A DNA stretch of 18,700 nt from Dunaliella salina (taxonomy: Eukaryota > Chlorophyta > Chlorophyceae > Chlamydomonadales > Dunaliellaceae): NCBI GenBank assembly GCA_002284615.2, contig MU069446.1, positions 101,975-120,674 of the forward strand, given 5' to 3'. Shown here in pieces: positions 1 through 7,068 of this stretch. The first letter of the stretch is position 1; each line of letters starts with the position of its first letter. The translations under genes and the position numbers were made by a program. Below the pieces are notes generated by a model. The model saw only the letters and a list, made by a program, of their open reading frames with translations, was not told the origin of the DNA and did not search any database.

Positions 1-94
<94 letters not shown>
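1..94. repeat. (AAGA)n tetranucleotide microsatellite
   Basis: About 23.5 uninterrupted AAGA units run from the window edge to position 94, so the true array may be longer. It abuts the 5' edge of the direct repeat at 95-417. The other copy of that repeat has only AAGAAAGAAAGG at the same place (6075-6086), so this array probably grew from a short purine seed already present in the repeat. Confidence 0.97.
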
Positions 95-95
<1 letters not shown>

Positions 96-417
96 GTCTG
101 TCCTGAAAGGCAGGGCCCTACAGGCATAGCTATCGCTCAAACAAAGAGGAAGAGCTGGAACAGAATCTGCAGCTTTTGTAGTTGATAAAGTGAGCATTAA
201 GCTTGCTTACTAAGTAGTACAAGCTACAAGGATCAGAACAAGGAATCTGGCTGAATTCATGCAAGCGTGTCAAGTGCACATGTTGTCCTGAGGACAACCA
301 ATTAAAAAAAAGAGCAGCTTGCTGATTTTAGTTTTTTCTTTTAATGTAAATGGCCATTTTGGTCATTCTTTCATTCCTCATCCCCCTTCTATCATTTATG
401 ATTTTCCAACAAAACCC
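95..417 (+). repeat. Direct repeat, left copy (about 325 bp)
   Basis: This segment matches 6075-6407 almost base for base, with roughly ten substitutions and a few small indels, including a 10-nt insertion near 210 and a shortened A-run near 305. Homology ends sharply after AAAACCC at 417, just upstream of a truncated gypsy reverse transcriptase. It carries a 17-bp interrupted palindrome at 282-298 (arms GTTGTCCT and AGGACAAC). No coding potential is evident. It could be a long terminal repeat, part of a host intron, or a segmental duplication. No TG...CA ends with matching target duplications could be fixed, so its nature stays open. Confidence 0.93.
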
Positions 418-476
418 TGTCATTCTCAATCACTGTCATTACATTTTTACTATTCTGGAAGCAGGTCACATCTGGC

Positions 477-1022
477 ATGCATAGGCCTGATGAAATTTTT
501 AGGGAGATATCTGGCCACAAATTCTTCACTAAAATGGATTTGAGGTCTGGCTTCCACCAGATCAAGGTGGCCATCCAGGATCAAGCCAAAACTTCATTTT
601 GGTGGCGCAATCAGCTGTGGATGTACACACGTATGCCATTTGGAGCTAGAAATGCCACTGCCCACTTTCAGCGAGTGGTATATGCTGAAATATCAAAGGC
701 TGGATTAACCAGTAATGTTTCTTCCTTTGTCGATGATATTCTCATTTACAGCAAGACTGCAGAAGAACATGTGCAGCACTTCCAGCAAATTTTGAAAATG
801 TTGGCAGGATGTGGTTTAAAGGCACACCCAGACAAAACTGTCATCTGTGCTGCAACCGTTGAATTTTTGGGCCATAATGTGAGCGCAGATGGGCTTGCTC
901 CCAATGAAGTGAAAGTGGCAGCCATTCGTGCACTTCAGCCACCCACTAATGTAAGCCAGTTACGAAGCTTGCTTGGGTTCATAGATATTACAGATGTTAT
1001 ATCCCTGGCTTCTCTAAGATAG
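477..1022 (+). pseudogene. Gypsy reverse transcriptase, N-terminally truncated
   Basis: This is the palm and part of the thumb of a Ty3/gypsy RNA-dependent DNA polymerase. Motif A is seen as TKMDLRSGFHQI. The MPFGARNATAHFQR block corresponds to the usual MPFGL-NAP-TFQ. The catalytic motif C is FVDDILIYS, with the two aspartates at 732-737; FVDD is an accepted variant of YVDD. FLGHNVSADG and the LRSLLGF block mark the thumb side. The ATG at 477 is only the first Met in the frame, not a true start: the family normally has over 50 residues upstream. At about 981 the frame breaks by minus one, and the continuing RT and RNase H homology is in the frame beginning near 983. Confidence 0.92.
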
Positions 1023-1520
1023 CAGCGCCACTCAATCAACTGCTCAGGAAAAATGCAACTTGGCGCTGGGATGCTGAACAGCATACTGCCTTTGAAACGC
1101 TCAAATCTGAAGTTTGCACACCAGGAAAAGTATTGCGCCACCAAGATCCAGCTAAGCCGCTCATTCTTCACACTGACTGGTCCAAGGAGGGCATAGGAGC
1201 TGTGTTAGGCCAAGTAGATGACCAAGGCAATGAGTATATGATTGCGTGCATCTCCAGGTCTCTCAATGTGCATGAAAGAAACTACTCCTCTCCACAAGGG
1301 GAAATGTTGGCTGCAGCTATCAAAACTTTCCACACCTACTTGCATGGCACAGAGTTCACATTGGTGACTGATCACCAGGCACTCAGCTTCTTGCTTACCA
1401 ACAACACCCTCGTTAGCATGCTTGCCAGATGGGCCATTATATTACAGCAGTATACTTCTACTGTAGTGCATCGCCCAGGAGCACAACACCAGAATGCAGA
1501 TTGCCTGAGACGTATGCCTC
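983..1520 (+). pseudogene. Gypsy RT connection and RNase H domain
   Basis: This frame picks up directly from the RT after the one-base loss. It shows the connection segment (PGFSKIAAPLNQLL block near 1004-1045) and then a gypsy-type RNase H. The catalytic acidic residues are visible in LILHTDWSKEGIGAVLG (Asp), the SSPQGEMLAAAI block (Glu) and LVTDHQALSFL (Asp). The domain closes with the conserved RPGAQHQNADCLRR stretch (normally GxxNxxADxLSR). RNase H would degrade the RNA template during reverse transcription. No stop interrupts this stretch, but it is cut off from the RT by the frameshift. Confidence 0.9.
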
Positions 1521-2169
1521 AGACATCCACAAATGACACTTCTGGAGCGCGCTTGCATAATGAACACCAAAATGCCCTGCGTTGTACACTTACTGTGCAG
1601 CTAAATGTGGTGCAATCGCTGACCACAAGCCATCTGTTGCATGTTTTGTACACACTGCCCTCCAAAGCTGACATGTCTGATACGTACACACCCAATGACC
1701 TGGATATGATCACCAATCGTACTGATGCGCAAGAGGCACCAGTCTCCATTCTTTGTCTCAGCACATCTGTTCAACAGCACCCAAAGTTGTCGCCTCAAAA
1801 CATGCGCATTGACAGTTGTGTGGATGCTGCATGCCAGGGGGGTGTTCTGCCTAACCTATCTGCTTCCTTTTTGGCCTGCAACACCACCCAACTGCCGCTA
1901 CCCACAAGCCAGCAAGTGCAAGCGCAGGCAACTGAAGTGACAGAGAAGTACCAAAGCGCTTCAGGACCAGTGGACGTTTGGCTTGACACTCCGGTGATAA
2001 CGTTCATAAACCAGGGAAGTGTGCCTAATGATATGCCTGCCCATGAGAAGTGGAGAGTGCAAAGACGAGCGAGAGTATATAAGTTTGAGGCTGGAGTACT
2101 GCACAGAATGCTGAGCACTGGAGAATCCAGAGTTGTAGCACATCCTAGTAAGAGATCTGCACTCATCCA

Positions 2170-2917
2170 ACAAGCGCACGAGCAACATGGGCATTTTGGG
2201 GTAAAAAGGACAACTGCCTTGCTCTTGCCTTACTACTGGTGGGCCGGTTTAGGCCAGGACGTTAAACACTTCGTCAAACGGTGCACATTATGTGACAGAG
2301 TGAATACAGCATGTAATGCCTCTGCCCCACAACTGCAACCTCTACCAGTTCAGGGTATTTTCTACCGCTGGGGGGTGGACCTAGCTGGACCCTTCAACCC
2401 TGTGTCACAAGCCGGCAACAAGTTTGTCATGATTTTGGTGGAACACTTCACCAAATTTGTGGACGCCATCCCAATCCCAGATAAGTCAGCGGTGACAACT
2501 GCTCAAGTATTCCTGGAATGAGTTTTATGCCGCTTTGGCAACTGTGCAGTAGTGACAGATGGAGGCACTGAGTTTGCTGGCGAAATTAATGACTTGTTAC
2601 ACAAGAACATGATAGACCACAGGTGCACATCACCGAACCATCCTCAAGCAGATGGTCTGGCGGAAAGAGCTGTTCAGACTATTAAAAGGTCTTTGCGGAA
2701 GATTTGTGAAGCCAGCGCAACTCCATCCCTGTGGGACAAATTTTTGCCATGGATATTGTTGGGCTACAACTGTAGTGTGCAAGCATCCACAAAGATGTCA
2801 CCATACTACATGCTGTACGCTAGGCACCCTGTCATACCTTCAGCACATGTGCACAGGTTTGCAGATGAAGTAGACTTGCATGATGTGCACAATGCATCAC
2901 GCACTGTCATGGATTGA
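2170..2917 (+). pseudogene. Gypsy integrase with in-frame stops
   Basis: A DDE integrase follows a poorly conserved linker of about 640 bp (1521-2165). The N-terminal zinc-binding motif is seen as HEQHGHFGVKRT and CTLCDR. The three catalytic acids are in RWGVDLAGPF, VTDGGTEFAG and QADGLAERAVQTIKR. A TGA at 2519-2521 falls between the first and second Asp, and a second TGA at 2915-2917 follows the core. Both stops lie in the same frame as the flanking homology, so they look like point mutations. The enzyme would insert element cDNA into the genome; this copy cannot. Confidence 0.92.
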
Positions 2918-3424
2918 GTGCAAATAGCACAGAAAGTAGGCATCATTGCTGGCGAGAATCTCAGGATTGCGCAGCACAGGGACACTTTGAGATATGCCAC
3001 CATAAGGAGTGGGGGTTATTTTCCTTCAATTAGGAACTTTGAGCCAGGGGACTTTGTGTACCTTAAGCACAGGGTGATGGACAGTGCATTGCAAATTCCT
3101 GCAAAAAGAGGCATCTATAGGGTCAAGAAGGTGAATCCGAATGGTGCTGTTCTTCTGCAAGGCAAATGTGGCAGCACCTTGACCAATAACGTGTGCAATT
3201 TGGCACCTTGCCATCTTCCAGATATTGATCCTACTTTGGACCCTTCGCTCGCAAGACCTGATAAGAATCTAGAATGCGAGGTTTGTGCATTCATGGATGA
3301 GGAGGAAAAGATGCTCCTCTGCGATGGGTGTGGAACTGGATGGCACACCATGTGCTTACGGCTTCCACTTGCAACTGTTCCAAGAGGCGAGTGGTTATGT
3401 CCAAGATGTGTGCATGATGGGTAA
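2918..3424 (+). pseudogene. Gypsy integrase C-terminal SH3-like module plus PHD finger
   Basis: The first part has the post-integrase pattern FEPGDFVYLKHR ... RGIYRVKKVNPNGAVLL, an SH3-like fold common to gypsy integrases. From about 3276 a complete C4HC3 PHD finger follows. CEVC is the first pair, LLCDGC the second, GWHTMC supplies His and Cys, and GEWLCPRC closes the fold. All eight metal ligands are present. PHD fingers usually read histone H3 tails, so the domain may have steered integration to particular chromatin, as chromodomains do in chromoviruses (inference). A TAA at 3422-3424 ends the frame right after the finger. Confidence 0.9.
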
Positions 3425-3469
3425 TCAATTCCTGACCTATGTAGGTCGTATACGCATGGCTCGCGCACG

Positions 3470-3743
3470 CGCACAACCAGAACCAGGACCCTCACTAAGA
3501 GGGAAGCATGTGCCCTTGTTTCGAGATGCGGCATCACGCAGGAGGCTCCAGGAGCTGAAGGCCTTTGAAGGCCGCACCATCGCGCACAAGGAGAAACGTG
3601 GAGGCCTGACCATAGCCAAGCTGGGCACTGTGCAATATTTGGGACCTAGCAGCAAGGTCAAATTCTTTGAGGCTATGTTTGATGATGGCAGCCGCGCACG
3701 TTTCAGTTCAGTCGAAGTGCGCAACAAACTCATGCCAGTGTGA
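3470..3743 (+). pseudogene. Gypsy C-terminal Tudor-like module (frameshifted)
   Basis: This frame differs from that of the PHD finger and is open to TGA at 3741-3743. A basic Arg/Ala-rich segment near 3455-3480 leads into LFRDAASRRRLQELKAFEGR and then LGTVQYLG...KFFEAMFDDGSRARFSSVEVRNKL. The pattern of aromatic residues, a DDG turn and a closing strand resembles a Tudor/Agenet-like barrel. I believe algal gypsy elements carry such a tail after a PHD finger, but this rests on pattern recognition alone. It is probably the original C-terminus, separated by a frameshift between 3424 and about 3470. Confidence 0.65.
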
Positions 3744-4721
3744 ACACGGCTGGTGGTGAATGGCTGGCAGTGTGTCCTGACCGGGAATTAAGTTAGAATG
3801 GGCACCCCGTCACTGTCAGAGCGCTGTAGTATTTGGCGCACCATTCACGAGCAGGTTACAGAGGTGGGGCTTGCAGCTTCAGGCCTAGGTGAACCGTCTT
3901 TTTGTCAGGTTTTGCGGCATCTTTCACCTCTCTGCTCTTGCAGGTTTGTCAATCGCCTGCATGCAGACCTTAAAGTTGAGGCTGCTTAGCTGCTTGGGTC
4001 ACTTGCTTGTCTTTTGACCTAGATACTCGGGAGTTGGGTTGTCAGCGGGTTTGGGAATTTGTTAGCAAGGTTGGAACTTTGGGCAGAGCTAATCCTGTCA
4101 GCGGGGCTTCTGGGATAATAACTTTGAACCTTCTGCTTGTGATTCTTGCCTGCGTTTTGCATCTGCTCCTCTTGGCAAGAATCAGGGGGGTAGTCATACT
4201 TAATTGAAAGCTGGGAGAAGTGACAGACGCTGATTTTGCACGACAGCTGTCACGCTGAATCATGGTCATTGCTAAATGTGGTCATGAATGTCGGTTGGAA
4301 AACGTTATCTGTGCTGGAGGCAGTGTTTTGCTCCAGTTTAGAGTTCAGTTCTGGCTATTGATTCGAGGAGTGCTCAAACTCATCTGTAAAGTGCCCTTGA
4401 GAACGGCATGAGAGCCTAAACCAGCAGTCCTTGGGGAGGGACACTGCTGGAAGGAGGCAGCTGGCTACAGTGTACGTATTGTGTGTGTGAGAGCGTCAGA
4501 ACAGAGCAGAGCAGTAGGAAGCATTTATTGTGCAAGTGAGCAGCAGAGAGAACAAGAAGAGAAGAACTAAGTCCACTCGCATCTCTTTCCATCAGCTTCG
4601 AGTGAACCTGTCCTTTGTGTGCATGGCATTTGGCACCCCTGGACGTTAAGCCTTCTAGGCATGGAAGCCTTCCAGGCACCTGGAAGCAGGTCACTCCCCT
4701 TCCAAATGCCATGTTCTTCAG
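3744..4721. other. Gypsy 3' flank, no gene recognised
   Basis: About 980 bp between the gypsy coding remnant and the psaD fragment. No convincing coding region was found on either strand. A G6 run at 4185-4190 within AATCAGGGGGGTAG could be a remnant of the polypurine tract that precedes a 3' LTR, but no TG start follows it, so this is weak. Purine-rich AGCAGAG-type sequence lies at 4500-4570. A 12-bp inverted repeat sits at the right end (4622-4713). Retrotransposon untranslated or LTR sequence is the most likely content. Confidence 0.4.
4622..4713. repeat. 12-bp perfect inverted repeat beside psaD fragment
   Basis: CATGGCATTTGG (4622-4633) and its exact complement CCAAATGCCATG (4702-4713) are separated by 68 nt. 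Inside is a smaller hairpin, CTTCCAG (4669-4675) with CTGGAAG (4680-4686). The right arm ends 8 nt before psaD homology begins at 4722. It may be a foldback remnant or a chance stem. Confidence 0.7.
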
Positions 4722-5068
4722 GTGGAGGAGTTCTATGTCACTACTTGGGAGTCCCCTGAAGAGCAATCTTCGAGACGCTGACAGGCGGAGCGGCGATTAT
4801 GCGAAAGGGCCCCAACCTGCTCAAGCTCGCGTGCAAGGAGCACTGCTTGGCACTGACCACGCAGCTGCGCACCAAGTTCAGGATGTCGCCCTGCTTCTAC
4901 AGGGTGTATGCGGACGGCAAGGTAGAGTACTTGCACCCCAAGGACGGTGTGTACCCCAAGAAGGTCAACGCCGGGTGTGTGGGCGTGAACCAAAACATGC
5001 GCAGCATTGGCAAGAACGTCGATCCCATTAAGGTCAAGTTCACCGGCAGTGAGCCTTTTGAAATTTGA
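4722..5068 (+). pseudogene. psaD: Photosystem I subunit II (PsaD) fragment, frameshifted
   Basis: PsaD is the stromal PSI subunit that docks ferredoxin and is nucleus-encoded in green algae. Homology opens with [15 protein letters not shown] (4722-4766). It continues after a net one-base loss near 4767 (probably an A lost from CAAATC) as [34 protein letters not shown], then [12 protein letters not shown] and KVKFTG, with a TGA at 5066-5068. This is roughly the C-terminal 115 residues. The transit peptide and first part of the mature protein are absent. TTCTTCAG directly before 4722 resembles an intron acceptor, so this may be a displaced last exon. Two arginines that I recall as strongly conserved read as Cys (4832-4834 and 4976-4978), as CGN to TGN changes would give. 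Codons are GC-rich compared with the flanks. Pseudogene is the best reading; an assembly error plus distant upstream exons is the alternative. Confidence 0.85.
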
Positions 5069-5102
5069 ATGGCTCCTGGTGAAGGTAAATGGCGAGGGAG
5101 AA

Positions 5103-5107
5103 TGTAA
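5103..5107 (+). promoter_or_regulatory. Possible TGTAA polyadenylation signal for psaD
   Basis: TGTAA is the usual green-algal poly(A) signal. One lies 35 nt after the psaD stop and a second at 5224-5228. Five-base motifs occur often by chance. Confidence 0.25.
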
Positions 5108-6074
5108 CCTAGCAGGTGGCCTCTACAGAGGGAGAGAGAAATTGGAAAATAGCGTGTGTGCAGCATGTTTGAGCTCCATGGTAAGGAGCTCTCCATGCAT
5201 ATAATGCACTGGGTGCTTTCCATTGTAATTTTTTTTGGAGGACCAAGAAACCTCTTGACACTGGGTATGGTGTACAGGGGAAGCACTCGGTGAACGCGCC
5301 GACAGCCTGACCCTTCCTGCTTGTTTCTTTATTGGCTTGCAGTTTCCAAGCTTACATACATACCGATGAGCACACATCAATAATTTTTGGTTGGATGGTG
5401 ATGTGTGCTCATATTCATTTCGTTTTTGGCAGCCTCTCCTGAGGCCTTCAGTTTGTTTTCTTTGTTGAAGATCATGTGTTTGGGGACTCCAGGCAAGCTC
5501 TTGGCAACTCTCAATTAGACTGTAAACTCGATGAAAAAAAAATCATGAAAGGTTTTATGTCCAGTTTCGGCAAAAGCCATACGACAAGGGACAGATTCAC
5601 TCGAGCTGAGGGCTTGGGGTGCAAGTGGACTGCTACTCTGCTTGCTCTTCATGCTGCTGCTTAGCTGTTCTGGGCTAGCTGCAGAGTGCTGGCTTGGCTG
5701 CAGCACACAGAGAATTCTTGGGGCAGACACAGCAGGTGTGGACCAGCTTCACCAGGTTAGCGTTACATCAGGGACAGGGCACCCCTGGCACAAGGCCAGG
5801 GATAACAGAAACGGAGCCAAACCTCAAGGAAAGGTGGAACAGAAGATTAAATAAGAGAGAGAACCAAATAAAACAACCCCACTTAAATACAGGTCACACA
5901 TCACACACTTGTTTGAACCATGATTCAGCAATGCCACTAATTTGATGTGACATGGGAGTATTTTTTCTGGAACCTGACACTGCAGCAACCTGGTGGAATT
6001 TTTGTGCTGTACTTTGCATGCTCATTTCATGCAGAGCAAGTGTGCGCATGTTTCTTGCAGCAGTTGACACTACT
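5108..6074. other. No gene recognised; contains a strong hairpin
   Basis: About 970 bp between the psaD fragment and the right direct repeat. Open frames are short and match nothing I know. The only clear structure is the long hairpin at 5366-5412, plus a small GAGCTCC/GGAGCTC stem near 5169-5189. It may be retrotransposon interior, psaD 3' flank, or both. Confidence 0.5.
5366..5412. other. Perfect 14-bp stem hairpin
   Basis: ATGAGCACACATCA (5366-5379) is followed after 19 nt by its exact complement TGATGTGTGCTCAT (5399-5412). A perfect 14-bp stem with a short A/T/G loop is unlikely by chance in this length. It lies about 300 nt past the psaD stop. It could be an RNA hairpin, a MITE core or a palindrome left by DNA repair. 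Confidence 0.85.
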
Positions 6075-6407
6075 AAGAAAGAAAGGTCATCTGTCCTGAA
6101 AGGCAGGGCCCTACAGGTATAGCTATCGCTCAAACAAAGAGGAAGAGCTGGAACAGAATCTGCAGTTTTTGTAGTTGATAAAGTGAGCATCAAGCTTGCT
6201 TACAAGCTACAAGGATCAGAACAAGGAATCTGGCTGAATTCATGCAAGCGTCTCAAGTGCACATGTTGTCCTGAGGACAACCAATTAAAACAGACACGAG
6301 CAGCTTGCTAATTTTAGTACATTTTTTCTTTTAATGCAAATGGCCATTTTGGTCATTCTTTTATTCCTCAACCCCCTTCTATCATTTATGATTTTCCAAC
6401 AAAACCC
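6075..6407 (+). repeat. Direct repeat, right copy (about 333 bp)
   Basis: Second copy of 95-417, starting with the purine tract AAGAAAGAAAGG and ending at AAAACCC. It keeps the 17-bp interrupted palindrome (6265-6281). Beyond 6407 the sequence reads AG and runs into an exon-like stretch, whereas the left copy runs into unrelated sequence. If the pair are LTRs, the purine tract would sit where a polypurine tract is expected. The absence of matching target duplications argues against that. Confidence 0.93.
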
Positions 6408-6409
6408 AG

Positions 6410-6567
6410 GAGAATCCAATGAGGAGAATGATGTGCAGCAGTCAGTGCGTAAAGAGCACTTCTTGGAACAGGCAAAAGCTTCTGGTACTGCATCAGTTCT
6501 CAAACGTCAGATGCATGCAGCTGGTGCACAAGTCCATGTTTTGCTTTGGAAAGAAGGAAAAAATAAG
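6410..6567 (+). CDS. Possible orphan exon, function unknown
   Basis: A 158-nt stretch is bounded by an acceptor-like ...AACCCAG (AG at 6408-6409) and a good donor AAG|GTAGGT (GT at 6568-6569). The open frame has a composition typical of coding sequence, with blocks such as EENDVQQSVRKEHFLEQ and AAGAQVHVLLWKEGKN. I recognise no family. No partner exons were found nearby; the CAP gene 500 bp downstream starts with its own signal peptide. It could be an exon of a gene broken by the direct repeat or mobile DNA, or a chance frame. Confidence 0.25.
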
Positions 6568-7068
6568 GTAGGTAGTGAAAGCACTCCCCACAACAATTAA
6601 GAAAAGAGGACACGTTTGGCCGAGGCCTCATCCATCAACCACTGGGAATAGAAAAGCACTTTGTGTCTGGCAATGGTAAATAACCTGCTCGGTTGCACAG
6701 ATTGTTGGATCTAATCAAATGCGGATCATTTTCAAGTAACTCAAGAGTATGTAATTCCCCAACCCCTCGATGCCTAAAGCTGCGCAAAAAGAACAGCGTG
6801 ACTGAAAGCTCTCTGGAACTTTGTTCATGCTCTAAGTCCGAGGTTGCTCATTCAGGCTTGCATACAGCGAGACGACTGCGTATACCCGGCGTAACGACAG
6901 AATGCTAGAGACGTCTCAAGTATGTCCCCATAAAATTATTATAATAATGAAAAAGTAAAATAACAGCGAATATCCTACATGTGCAAAAGATGGTGGGATA
7001 AGATAAGGTGGTTATGCCGACACGCTGTTGGTTATTTATTTTGAAATACAAAATCAAAAAACTTTACA
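6568..7068 (+). promoter_or_regulatory. Upstream region of the CAP gene
   Basis: This 500-bp non-coding stretch should hold the promoter and 5' leader of the CAP gene. Visible elements are a perfect 14-bp A/T palindrome ATTATTATAATAAT (6935-6948), two overlapping GATAAG motifs in GGATAAGATAAGG (6996-7008; like the I-box/GATA sites of light-responsive plant promoters) and an AT-rich run just before the ATG. No clear TATA box was found. A promoter role is inferred from position. Confidence 0.35.

Larger units (their letters stand above)
477..3743 (+). mobile_element. Decayed, 5'-truncated Ty3/gypsy retrotransposon pol region
   Basis: The order RT, RNase H, integrase is that of the Ty3/gypsy (Metaviridae-type) class of LTR retrotransposons. 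Gag, protease and the N-terminal part of RT are missing: homology starts within the RT fingers near 480. Reading frame changes near 981 (net loss of one base) and again after 3424. In-frame TGA stops lie at 2519-2521 and 2915-2917, and a TAA lies at 3422-3424. The element therefore cannot make a functional polyprotein. After integrase come an SH3-like module, a C4HC3 PHD finger and a Tudor-like module. LTRs could not be proven; the repeats at 95-417 and 6075-6407 are candidates. The segment is a fossil, and its coding strand is plus throughout. Confidence 0.93.

Noticed and set aside
319..543. Open frame across the direct repeat and the gypsy start
   Set aside because: It crosses the repeat boundary and runs in a different frame from the RT; chance.
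4185..4190. G6 run as the gypsy polypurine tract
   Set aside because: It is short and no LTR-like TG start follows; recorded only as a weak remnant.
95..6407. Firm call of LTRs for the direct repeats
   Set aside because: No TG...CA ends with a shared target duplication could be set, and no tRNA-primer complement follows the left copy, so it was kept as a possibility only.
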